Of a stretch of DNA of 9,177 nt, positions 1 to 5,880 are shown in pieces. How positions within the stretch are numbered: position 1 is the first letter of the stretch; every line of letters starts with the position of its first letter. The stretch comes from Methyloceanibacter sp. (GTDB lineage: Bacteria > Pseudomonadota > Alphaproteobacteria > Rhizobiales > Methyloligellaceae). The notes under the pieces were generated by a model. That model was not told where the DNA came from, searched no databases, and saw nothing but the letters and a program-made list of their open reading frames with translations. The DNA is taken from the NCBI GenBank assembly GCA_016649675.1, contig JAENXG010000085.1, positions 1-9,177 of the forward strand. Direction: 5' to 3'. A program made the position numbers and the translations under genes.

Positions 1-407
1 GCGACCGCGGCGGCCGCATGCTGGAGCGGCTCAAGACCCAGCTTGAGCTGAGCGACGACGAGTTGGGGAAGATCCGCACCGCGCTAGACGCCGAGTTTGC
101 CGCCATCAAGAATGCCGGACCTCCAGGTTCGGCGCCCGCCGCGGACGACGCCCACGAGCAAGCCCGCATGCGCATCGCCAAGGTGCTGCGCGCCGTGCTC
201 TCCCCCGACAAGTACAAGAAATACGAGGAGATGCAGCGGCAGAGGCCGAATGGGCCGCGGCGGGTGACGCTGTGGGCCTATGAGAACGGCGCGCTGGTGC
301 CGCGCGAGGTCAGGCTCGGCCTCGCCGACCAGAGCGTCACCGAGGTGGCCGACGGATTGCCCGAAGGGGCCGCCGTGGTGGTGCGGGTGCGTGAGGGGGA
401 GCCGTGA
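1..407 (+). CDS. MacA-like periplasmic adaptor subunit of ABC/RND-type efflux system, C-terminal part (5' end outside window)
   Basis: The frame is open to the left edge (first complete codon at position 3) and stops at 405-407, so only about the last 134 residues are visible. From about 24 to 240 it encodes a charged helical segment with an LSPDKYKKYEEM stretch. This resembles the LTPEQ/LTPEQRxKYxxM repeats of Spy/CpxP-like domains, which occur as inserts in some adaptor proteins. From about 260 to 404 it encodes a C-terminal segment (PREVRLGLADQSVTEVADGLPEGAAVVV) typical of the last domain of MacA/AcrA-type membrane-fusion proteins. The family bridges an inner-membrane transporter to an outer-membrane channel in the periplasm. 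The next gene, a MacB-type ATPase, starts inside this stop codon (GTGA overlap), which supports the pairing and suggests translational coupling. The in-frame ATG at 18 is probably internal, because no lipoyl or beta-barrel domains follow it. Substrate unknown. Confidence 0.8.
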   Translation, partial: DRGGRMLERLKTQLELSDDELGKIRTALDAEFAAIKNAGPPGSAPAADDAHEQARMRIAKVLRAVLSPDKYKKYEEMQRQRPNGPRRVTLWAYENGALVPREVRLGLADQSVTEVADGLPEGAAVVVRVREGEP

Positions 408-1135
408 GGGCTGAGACGGAGCGCGGCAAGAAGCGGGGACCGGCCCCCAACGCGGCGGACCCGCAGATCGTGGCCCGCGACCTCGTCAAGACCTACCGGC
501 TCGGCGGCAGCGTCATCGGCGCCCTTCAGGGCGTGAGCGTCGAGGTGGCGCGCGGCGAGTATCTCGCCGTGACCGGCCCCTCGGGCTCCGGCAAATCGAC
601 CTTCATGAATCTCATCGGCGCGCTCGACACCCCGACCAGCGGATCGCTCCAGATCGAAGGCCGCGAGATGGGCGGGCAGAGCTCCGACCAGCTCGCGCTC
701 TACCGCAACGAGAAGATCGGCTTCGTGTTCCAGAACTTCAACCTGCTGGCGCGGACGAGCGCGCTCGACAATGTCGCCCTCCCCATCCTCTATTCGCGGC
801 ATGGCCATAAGAGCGCGCGCGACAAGGCCAAGGTTTGCCTCGCCAAAGTTGGGCTCGCCCACCGGGAAGACCATCAGCCCTCCGAGCTTTCGGGCGGGCA
901 GCAGCAGCGGGTGGCCATCGCCCGCGCGCTCGTCAACGATCCCCATATCATCCTCGCCGACGAGCCGACCGGCGCGCTGGACAGCCACACTACCGAGGAG
1001 ATCATCGCGCTCTTCGAGGAGCTGAACGCGACCGGCATCACGGTGATCATCGTCACCCACGAGCCCGACATCGCCAAGCGCGCCCGCCGTCGGCTCACCT
1101 TCCGCGACGGGGAGATCGTGGGGGACGTGTCATGA
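404..1135 (+). CDS. MacB-type ABC transporter ATP-binding protein
   Basis: This 243-residue protein is a complete ABC nucleotide-binding subunit of the LolD/MacB class. It hydrolyses ATP to drive the adjacent FtsX-type permease and acts on the cytoplasmic face of the inner membrane. Visible motifs: Walker A GPSGSGKST (residues 58-66), Q-loop Gln110 in FVFQNFNLL, signature LSGGQQQR (162-169), Walker B IILADEP with Asp186 and Glu187, and switch His219 in VTHEP. About 25 residues of charged N-terminal extension precede the ABC core. The GTG start overlaps the upstream adaptor stop by 4 bp, with a purine-rich GAGGGGGA just upstream at 392-399. The stop overlaps the permease ATG by 4 bp (ATGA). 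In E. coli MacB the ATPase and permease are one polypeptide; here they are separate genes, the common split arrangement. Substrate (macrolide, peptide, lipid or siderophore) cannot be read from the sequence. Confidence 0.93.
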   Translation: MRAETERGKKRGPAPNAADPQIVARDLVKTYRLGGSVIGALQGVSVEVARGEYLAVTGPSGSGKSTFMNLIGALDTPTSGSLQIEGREMGGQSSDQLALYRNEKIGFVFQNFNLLARTSALDNVALPILYSRHGHKSARDKAKVCLAKVGLAHREDHQPSELSGGQQQRVAIARALVNDPHIILADEPTGALDSHTTEEIIALFEELNATGITVIIVTHEPDIAKRARRRLTFRDGEIVGDVS

Positions 1136-2364
1136 ACCCGCTCAATTCCTGCAAGGTCGCCATCGGCGCGCTCAAGGTGAACGCGCTCAGGAGCTTCCTC
1201 GCCATGCTCGGGGTGATCATCGGCGTCGCCTCGGTGATCGTCATGGTTTCGGTGGCGAGCGGCGCCGGCGAGGCCATCGAGGCGCGCATCAAGGCGCTCG
1301 GCACCAACGTGCTCGTGGTCATGCCAGGCTCGTTCACTTCAGGTGGACGCCGTGCCGGCGAGGGCACGGCCGTGTCGTTGTCGGAAGGCGATCTCGCCGC
1401 CATTCGCACCAAGGTTCAAAGCGTCGCCGCGGTGGCGGGAACGGTCAGCGGCTCGGCGCCCGTGGTGGTCGGCAACGCCAATTGGACCACCTCCGTCAAC
1501 GGCGTGAACGAAGACTTCCTCGAGGTGCGCGACTGGGCGCTCGCCGACGGCCGCACCTTCACCGACGCCGAGCTCAGGTCTGGCGCCAAGGTCGCCATCC
1601 TCGGTGCCACAACGGTGCGTGAGCTGTTCGGAGGGGGGCCGGCGATCGGCGAGCAGATCCGCATCAAGAACGTGCCCTTCACCGTGATCGGCGTGCTCAC
1701 GGCCAAGGGGCAGTCGGGCTGGGGCAGCGATCAGGACGACACCGCGCTCGTGCCGATCAATACCGCGCGGCGGCGCCTGTTCGGGGCAGAGCTGACCGTG
1801 CCCGACAATCTTCGCTCCATCATGGTCGAGGTCGCCTCGGCCGAGGCTATGAACGACGCGCAGGAGGAGATCGAGACGCTGTTGCGCGAAAGGCGTCACG
1901 TGAGGTCGGGCGGCCCCGACGATTTCCAAGTGCGCAACATGGCCGAGTTCATCCGCGCGCGCAGCGAAACCCAGAGCATCTTGAGCGTATTGCTCGGCGC
2001 CACCGCCGCCATCTCGCTCATCGTGGGCGGGATCGGCATCATGAACATCATGCTCGTCTCGGTGACGGAGCGCACCAAGGAGATCGGCCTGCGCATGGCG
2101 GTCGGCGCCAGGCGCAAGGATATTTTGAGCCAGTTCCTGATCGAGGCGGTGACGCTGTGCGTGACGGGAGGGCTGATCGGGCTTCTGATCGGGGGCGGAG
2201 CCGCACTCGCCATGTCGATCTGGGGGGATTGGCCGATCTCGCTCTCGCCCAGCCTCGTGCTGATCGCGCTGCTCTCGGCGGGCCTGGTCGGCGTGTTCTT
2301 CGGCTACTACCCTGCGCGCCGCGCCTCGCTGATGAACCCCATCGACGCGCTCCGCTACGAGTAG
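1132..2364 (+). CDS. MacB/FtsX-family ABC transporter permease
   Basis: A 410-residue inner-membrane permease with the four-helix FtsX/MacB layout. One transmembrane segment lies near residues 20-44 (FLAMLGVIIGVASVIVMVS). A large periplasmic core follows (about 45-280), and three more segments lie near 282-305, 333-358 and 370-392. The conserved cytoplasmic stretch ERTKEIGLRMAVGARRKDI (about 313-331) and the C-terminal PARRASLMNPIDALRYE are hallmarks of the family. These transporters couple ATP hydrolysis in the cytoplasm to conformational change of the periplasmic domain and push substrates through an adaptor and outer-membrane channel. ATG at 1132 is chosen because it overlaps the ATPase stop (ATGA), follows GTGGGGGA, and the family begins at this point. 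An open frame extends upstream to 835 but there it is a shadow of the ATPase. Third gene of the operon; no outer-membrane channel gene follows. Confidence 0.94.
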   Translation: MNPLNSCKVAIGALKVNALRSFLAMLGVIIGVASVIVMVSVASGAGEAIEARIKALGTNVLVVMPGSFTSGGRRAGEGTAVSLSEGDLAAIRTKVQSVAAVAGTVSGSAPVVVGNANWTTSVNGVNEDFLEVRDWALADGRTFTDAELRSGAKVAILGATTVRELFGGGPAIGEQIRIKNVPFTVIGVLTAKGQSGWGSDQDDTALVPINTARRRLFGAELTVPDNLRSIMVEVASAEAMNDAQEEIETLLRERRHVRSGGPDDFQVRNMAEFIRARSETQSILSVLLGATAAISLIVGGIGIMNIMLVSVTERTKEIGLRMAVGARRKDILSQFLIEAVTLCVTGGLIGLLIGGGAALAMSIWGDWPISLSPSLVLIALLSAGLVGVFFGYYPARRASLMNPIDALRYE

Positions 2365-2367
2365 GCC

Positions 2368-2724
2368 TCAGGCGGCGCGTTCCACCGTGTTGCCCTCGCC
2401 AAGCAACACGACGGATGGCCGGTAGTTGCGCGCTTCCTCCGCCGGGATCTGGCAGTAAGCGACGATGATCACCTTGTCGCCCGTCTGCACGAGCCGCGCC
2501 GCCGCGCCGTTCACGGTGATCGCGCGTGAGCCGCGGGCGGCCTCGATGGCGTAGGTGGTGAAGCGCCCGCCGGTATTGATGTTGAGGACGTCCACCTGCT
2601 CGTGCGGCAGGATTCCCGACACATCGAGCAGGTCCCGATCGATGGCGATCGAGCCTTCGTAATCCTTATCGGCCCCGGTCACCGTCGCCCGGTGGAGCTT
2701 CGCCTTCAGCATCGTGAGCAGCAT
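2368..2724 (-). CDS. panD: Aspartate 1-decarboxylase (PanD) proenzyme
   Basis: 118 residues, colinear with E. coli PanD from its first residue. It converts L-aspartate to beta-alanine for pantothenate and coenzyme A synthesis in the cytoplasm. The self-cleavage site is YEG24-S25, where Ser25 becomes the pyruvoyl cofactor. Other key positions match: Lys9, Arg54, Thr57 and Tyr58 (GRFTTYAI) and Asn72 with Gly73-Ala75 (VNGAAA). The start at 2724 is chosen because MLLTMLKAKLHRATVT aligns end to end with MIRTMLQGKLHRVKVT; a longer open frame to 2934 has no family support. Its stop lies 3 bp from the convergent permease stop, so transcripts from the two sides probably overlap. Other pantothenate genes are not in the window. 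Maturation in some bacteria needs PanZ or is autocatalytic; nothing here tells which. Confidence 0.96.
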   Translation of the reverse strand: MLLTMLKAKLHRATVTGADKDYEGSIAIDRDLLDVSGILPHEQVDVLNINTGGRFTTYAIEAARGSRAITVNGAAARLVQTGDKVIIVAYCQIPAEEARNYRPSVVLLGEGNTVERAA

Positions 2725-2773
2725 TGGTCGTATCGGTCCCAGTTGGCGCGCGTTCCTCGCGCTCACCTTCGCG

Positions 2774-2802
2774 GATATAGGGCAAGCTCCCAATTGTTGC
2801 AA
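2774..2802 (-). promoter_or_regulatory. Candidate sigma-70 promoter for panD, with palindrome over the -35 box
   Basis: On the minus strand TTGCAA (2797-2802) is followed after 17 bases by TATATC (2774-2779; read one base earlier it is CTATAT, the alphaproteobacterial -10 form). The site lies about 50-78 bp upstream of the panD start. A short inverted repeat, TGTTGC-AAT-GCAACA (2795-2809), covers the -35 element and could be an operator. Box matches are partial, so this is a candidate only. Confidence 0.4.
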
Positions 2803-2872
2803 TGCAACAGCGGACCTGGCCTCGCGACTTGCGATATGGTCCTTGGCTTGCTTGAGCCCAAGGACCGAACCC

Positions 2873-3172
2873 ATGCACTTGCCCGAGATCGACCCCCTCA
2901 TCGCGCTTGCCGTCATGGTGGCGACGGCCTGCACCGACGCGGTCTATGTCATGTTCACCAATGCCGTGGTGAGGCGCCGCCGTGTGCCTGCCGCGAGCTG
3001 GAGCAGCGTCTGGTATCTGCTCTCCTCCTTCGCCGTCATCTCCTATACCAACCACTGGGCCTATGTGGTGTTCGCGGCCGCCGGCTCCTTCGTCGGCGCC
3101 TATGCATCCATCAGCTTCCTGCATCCGGGGCCGACCTATCCGACCCAGCCGCCTGGCTCGGCGCCGGGATAG
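2873..3172 (+). CDS. Small conserved-looking inner-membrane protein of unknown function
   Basis: 99 residues with two or three hydrophobic segments: about 8-30 (PLIALAVMVATACTDAVYVMF), 47-58 and 62-83 (ending in AAAGSFVGAYASISFL). A basic RRRR cluster at 34-37 would sit on the cytoplasmic side. Acidic residues occur inside or next to the first helix (Asp7, Asp22). The C-terminal tail is rich in Pro and Gly. The ATG at 2873 is chosen because AAGGA lies 8 bases upstream and the hydrophobic block begins right after it. An open frame reaching back to 2714 overlaps the panD promoter and reads unlike a protein. It is divergent from panD and upstream of the transglutaminase-like gene by 126 bp on the same strand. 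I do not recognise a function; a transporter accessory or small-molecule permease fragment is possible but unsupported. Confidence 0.72.
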   Translation: MHLPEIDPLIALAVMVATACTDAVYVMFTNAVVRRRRVPAASWSSVWYLLSSFAVISYTNHWAYVVFAAAGSFVGAYASISFLHPGPTYPTQPPGSAPG

Positions 3173-3298
3173 CGCGCTCGGCCTCCACCGCAACGACGGA
3201 AGTGCCGCGATGCCGCTTTGCATGGGGGGCGGGACTCTGTGTACCTTCCAAGATAGCAACCATGGGGCGAAATCTCCGGCGGGCCGGGAAGGATAACG

Positions 3299-4129
3299 AT
3301 GAAGATTCATGCGGGCTACGAGATCGCTTACGACTGCCTGCAGCCGACGCCGATGATCATCACCTTGAGCGTCCATCCGAGTCTCAGGTCCAACCTCCTT
3401 ACACCGGACCAGATGACGATCCATCCGCACGTGCCCGTGACGGAATATTGGGACCGCTACGGCAATATCTGCCAGGTGATCCGCGCGCCCGCCGGCCGGA
3501 TCACGCTCTCCGCCGATTTCTTTATTCAAGACTCGGGCGAGAAGGACGAAATCGCGCCCGGCGCCACGCAAGCCCCGCTCGAGACGCTCCCCGTCGACAC
3601 CCTCGTCTATCTCCTCGGCAGCCGCTACTGCGAGACCGACCGCCTGTCGGAGTTCGCCTGGTCGACCTTCGGCAAGATCCCGCAAGGCTGGACGCTGGTG
3701 CAGGCCATCTGCGACTACGTGCACAATCACGTCACCTTCGGCTACCCGCATGCCAAGGTGACCCGGACGGCGTTCGACACCTTCACCGAAGGCAAGGGCG
3801 TGTGCCGCGACTTCGCCCATCTCGCCGTCACGCTCTGCCGCTGCATGAACATCCCGGCGCGCTATTGCACCGGCTATCTCGGCGACATCGGCGTTCCCCC
3901 CGATCCCGCGCCGATGGACTTCAGCGCCTGGTTCGAGGCCTATATCGGCGACCGCTGGTACACGTTCGACGCCCGCCACAACGCGCCGCGCATCGGCCGC
4001 ATCCTGATCGCGCGGGGACGCGATGCCACCGACGTCGCCATCACCACCTCGTTCGGCCCGCATCAGCTCGTGGGCTTCCGCGTCGTCACCGACGAGGTGG
4101 CGCCGGAAGAGATGAAAGCCGCCCCCTGA
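3299..4129 (+). CDS. Transglutaminase-like (papain-fold) family protein, atypical catalytic centre
   Basis: 276 residues with an N-terminal beta-rich region of about 100 residues followed by a transglutaminase-core domain. The nucleophile block is GKGVCRDFAHL with Cys169. The third-residue block is RWYTFDARHN with Asp224. Between them the usual HAW(V/F)E motif reads DFSAWFEAY, so the position normally held by the catalytic His is Ser209. Proteins of this bacterial family are cytoplasmic or periplasmic peptidase or amidase-like enzymes of mostly unknown substrate. No signal peptide is visible, suggesting the cytoplasm. The start at 3299 has GGGAAGG 6-8 bases upstream. Its neighbours give no substrate clue. 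Downstream hairpins at 4146-4168 could end transcription but lack a T-run. Family assignment is firm; activity is uncertain because of the Ser. Confidence 0.88.
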   Translation: MKIHAGYEIAYDCLQPTPMIITLSVHPSLRSNLLTPDQMTIHPHVPVTEYWDRYGNICQVIRAPAGRITLSADFFIQDSGEKDEIAPGATQAPLETLPVDTLVYLLGSRYCETDRLSEFAWSTFGKIPQGWTLVQAICDYVHNHVTFGYPHAKVTRTAFDTFTEGKGVCRDFAHLAVTLCRCMNIPARYCTGYLGDIGVPPDPAPMDFSAWFEAYIGDRWYTFDARHNAPRIGRILIARGRDATDVAITTSFGPHQLVGFRVVTDEVAPEEMKAAP

Positions 4130-4693
4130 CGCCAGCACGAAATTTCTCGCCGGGCTTTGGCCCGCGAGGCATGAGGGGATGGCGCGCCGAAAAGCGCAAA
4201 CCTGTGGCTCGTGCCTTGCGGCACGCGGGCGCCTCTCGGCGCGCCATGAAGCGGCGACTTGTCGGCGACCGGGCCGCGCTTTCGCCGTAAGTGTCCCGCT
4301 GACCCGTCTGTCTTTCTTGTTCTGCCTCTCCAGCGAGAGGTGACGGGCGCGTTTGGAATAGACCTTACGGTCGTCAGCCAGCTCCTGGCAGGGCTCATAA
4401 TGGGCACGGGCGGAGCCCCGGCGCCGCCCGGGTGCCGGCGTCACGTCCGGCCCGCAGGGCGCCACACCTCGTCCCGCTTAAACGACGCCTCGCGAAGCGC
4501 CCCTCGCGGACGAGGTGATGCGGAGTGTAAGCCAGGCGCGGAGCGCGGGGATAAGTTCCTCGCTGCTGCCTCGGTTGCTTAGGACGGGTACGTACAACTT
4601 CCAAAGACCGATAAATCCCACCCTTCCTGTCAATCGCCGGTTAGCTCGGCCGGGATGACACTCAAGCCGTCAGATGGCGGGGAGGAAGCGACC
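4130..4693. other. Gene-free structured intergenic region; candidate non-coding RNA or repeat element
   Basis: About 560 bp without a convincing gene on either strand. It holds an unusual density of inverted repeats. CTCGC(c)GGGC/GCCCGCGAG lies at 4146-4168. A 12-bp pair ATGGCGCGCCGA/TCGGCGCGCCAT (4179-4190 with 4236-4247) encloses CGTGCC/GGCACG (4210-4225). A nested set pairs CCGTAAG/CTTACGG (4285-4291 with 4364-4370), CCCGTC/GACGGG (4303-4308 with 4342-4347) and CCTCTC/GAGAGG (4325-4340). GCCAG/CTGGC lies at 4377-4389. An 11-bp stem with a 2-base bulge spans 4403-4436. A 10-bp pair CACCTCGTCC/GGACGAGGTG (4465-4474 with 4508-4517) encloses CGCTT/AAGCG (4475-4499). I find no tmRNA T-loop, no RNase P core motif and no SRP or riboswitch signature. 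Strand cannot be assigned from the sequence. Confidence 0.45.
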
Positions 4694-4903
4694 ATGATGG
4701 AGCATGCGGACCGATGGGAGTTTGACGTCATTCCGCCTCTCGGCTCCATCACCATCACCTTGGATGTCAGCCCCTCAGAACTCGAGCTGGCGCTGGCGAC
4801 CAGCGGCGTTTCCCTGTGTAGGGCCATGATGAACGCCATCGTCGCCGCCATGGTGGTCGATGCGGCATGGCAGGGCGTGCCAGTCCGCAAGCCCGAGGCT
4901 TAA
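4694..4903 (+). CDS. Small hypothetical protein (69 aa)
   Basis: Begins MMEHADRWEFDVIPP and has a Ser/Thr/Leu-rich middle and a hydrophobic stretch near residues 40-58 (SLCRAMMNAIVAAMVVDAAW), perhaps a buried or membrane-associated helix. The start at 4694 is chosen over an in-frame ATG at 4655 because a near-perfect GGAGGAAG (4681-4688) sits 5 bases upstream of it. That ribosome-binding site is the best evidence the gene is real. Its TAA stop shares bases with the TAA of the opposite-strand gene (TTAA at 4900-4903). I recognise no family. Confidence 0.55.
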   Translation: MMEHADRWEFDVIPPLGSITITLDVSPSELELALATSGVSLCRAMMNAIVAAMVVDAAWQGVPVRKPEA

Positions 4904-5160
4904 CTTCGCGACAGCCGCTGCTTGTTGGCTCTGACATGGCCGCGATAGCGGCTCACCACCTGCTCGATCGGAACGCCGACGGCAAGGCAGCCAACGGCCT
5001 CGGCAAGGGCGAAGCCCTTCTCGGCGACCATACGCTGCGCCTCGAGTTGCCCCGCCGGTCCGCCAAGAGCGAGCTTCATCATCCGCAGAGCCACGACCTC
5101 CTGCGTCTCCTGACAAAGGCACGCGGCATCGAAAGCAAGATTCATCCAGGCTGTGAACAT
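4900..5160 (-). CDS. Small conserved-looking alphaproteobacterial protein of unknown function (86 aa)
   Basis: 86 residues, predicted mostly helical and soluble, opening MFTAWMNLAFDAACLCQETQ, followed by EVVALRMMKLALGG and an EAQRMVAEKGFALAEA helix, then a basic tail RYRGHVRANKQRLSRS. The pattern W..LA.......E.Q.V.ALRM.KLA.GG.....EA.RMV.EK is one I associate with short uncharacterised proteins widespread in Rhizobiales; some resemble phasin-like helices, but I make no functional call. The start at 5160 has a G-run (GGGGGGG, complement of 5164-5170) placed as a ribosome-binding site. Convergent with, and sharing the TTAA stop bases of, the 69-residue gene. Four cysteines (two in ACLC) are present in no metal-site spacing I recognise. 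Confidence 0.7.
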   Translation of the reverse strand: MFTAWMNLAFDAACLCQETQEVVALRMMKLALGGPAGQLEAQRMVAEKGFALAEAVGCLAVGVPIEQVVSRYRGHVRANKQRLSRS

Positions 5161-5230
5161 GGTTCCCCCCCGAGAAGCCGGCCCGCTTTGACGGCGGACT
5201 TTGCCCAGCGATTCGATTATAGCGGAACTT

Positions 5231-5372
5231 GAGCTAGCGGCGGCGAGGAAACGCGCGCCGCGTCGGTTTCACCTCTCCCCCAAGGGAAGAGGTCGGCGCG
5301 GAACGCAAGATCGTGGCGAACAGCCCTCTCCCCATCGGGGAGAGGAAGTCCGCTCATGGAGCTAGCGGCGGC
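5231..5372. repeat. Palindromic repeat element bounded by 14-bp direct repeats
   Basis: GAGCTAGCGGCGGC occurs at 5231-5244 and again at 5359-5372, 128 bp apart. Between them lie two hairpins of related sequence: ACCTCTCCCC/GGGAAGAGGT (5271-5293, one mismatch) and CCTCTCCCC-ATC-GGGGAGAGG (5325-5345, perfect). The right-hand copy contains the stop codon and last two Arg codons of the DUF883-like gene. The layout fits insertion of a small REP/MITE-like element with duplication at the gene end. A degenerate relative lies at 8561-8580. Confidence 0.6.
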
Positions 5373-5721
5373 TGACCAAGAAAGCGCCCAACAGGAAGCC
5401 GAGGCCTGCCGCGACAGCCAGCGTGATATGCGGATTGCGCACGCTCGCGTCATGGACCTCGTCATAGGCATCGACGGCCATGGCTTCAGCGCGGCTAAAC
5501 TGCTTGCCGGCCTTGCGGGAGACGTCTGAAGCGAAATCGCCAGCCTTGCGCGCGGCGTCTGAGGCATAATCGCTCACGGTGTCGGCGAGATGCTCGCCGG
5601 TAGACTTGGCGCTCTCGGCCGCAGACTCGATGGTCTCGCGGGCCTCCTTGGCGGTCTCGAACGCCTGGCGCCCGGCAGGGGAATTGGCGGCCTTGCGGTA
5701 GGCTTCGTTGGCAGTCGCCAT
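5362..5721 (-). CDS. DUF883/ElaB-YqjD-like tail-anchored membrane protein
   Basis: 119 residues. A long charged, Ala-rich amphipathic helix (about 5-92) is followed by a C-terminal anchor, RNPHITLAVAAGLGFLLGAFLVSRR (95-119), with the NP...AAG.GFLLG pattern of the DUF883/ElaB/YqjD family. Family members sit in the inner membrane; E. coli YqjD and ElaB bind ribosomes and are RpoS-induced. Residues 51-72 contain a tandem 11-mer, DYASDAARKAG then DFASDVSRKAG, as in LEA-like helices. GAGAGG lies 8 bases before the ATG. An EcfG-type promoter upstream (5787-5811) predicts induction by general stress, matching the family. The stop codon lies inside a 14-bp repeat. Family call good; exact role unknown. 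Confidence 0.85.
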   Translation of the reverse strand: MATANEAYRKAANSPAGRQAFETAKEARETIESAAESAKSTGEHLADTVSDYASDAARKAGDFASDVSRKAGKQFSRAEAMAVDAYDEVHDASVRNPHITLAVAAGLGFLLGAFLVSRR

Positions 5722-5786
5722 CTCAGTTGCCTCTCATCTGTTGGGCCAGCACGGCGCAGGCCGGGTGTTGGGGAGTGTGATGAGAG

Positions 5787-5811
5787 AACGAGCGCCGAGG
5801 CGGGATGTTCC
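5787..5811 (-). promoter_or_regulatory. EcfG (general stress sigma factor) type promoter for the DUF883-like gene
   Basis: On the minus strand GGAAC (5807-5811) is followed by exactly 16 bases and CGTT (5787-5790), the alphaproteobacterial EcfG consensus. It lies 66 bp upstream of the ATG at 5721, giving a predicted leader of roughly 58 nt. The spacing and both boxes are identical to the csbD site at 6647-6671. Confidence 0.75.
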
Positions 5812-5880
5812 GGGGAGAGATCGGACTTGGCGGGGAAACGCTCCAGGGCCGCGCGTTCGCGATAGCGTCGCGCCCGCAAC

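Noticed and set aside
278..1060. A 260-codon minus-strand frame opposite the ABC ATPase
   Set aside because: The opposite strand carries full ABC motifs. This frame is a mirror of its codon bias.
4146..4168. Intrinsic terminator for the transglutaminase-like gene
   Set aside because: The hairpin is good but no T-run follows on the plus strand; kept only as part of the structured region.
2602..4290. A 562-codon open frame on the plus strand
   Set aside because: It runs antisense to panD and out of frame through two supported genes. The product is Arg/Pro-rich and without motifs.
2666..4465. A 599-codon open frame on the minus strand
   Set aside because: It lies opposite the transglutaminase-like and membrane-protein genes and crosses the structured gap. 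Its translation is Arg/Gly/Ala-rich with no domain, typical of a GC-rich antisense shadow.
4259..4582. Short open frames on both strands in the structured gap
   Set aside because: Composition is low-complexity Arg/Gly/Pro, no good ribosome-binding site decides a start, and the inverted repeats explain the sequence better.
4130..4693. tmRNA, RNase P RNA, SRP RNA or riboswitch in the structured gap
   Set aside because: I looked on both strands for the T-loop GGTTCGA, a tag reading frame, the RNase P motifs near GGAAAGTCCGGGCTCC and ACAGAA...GGCTTA, and cobalamin or TPP signatures. None is present.
5833..5859. EcfG-like site GGAAA-N15-CGTT before the four-cysteine gene
   Set aside because: The -35 box is imperfect and the spacer is one base short of the two clear sites, so it is within chance.
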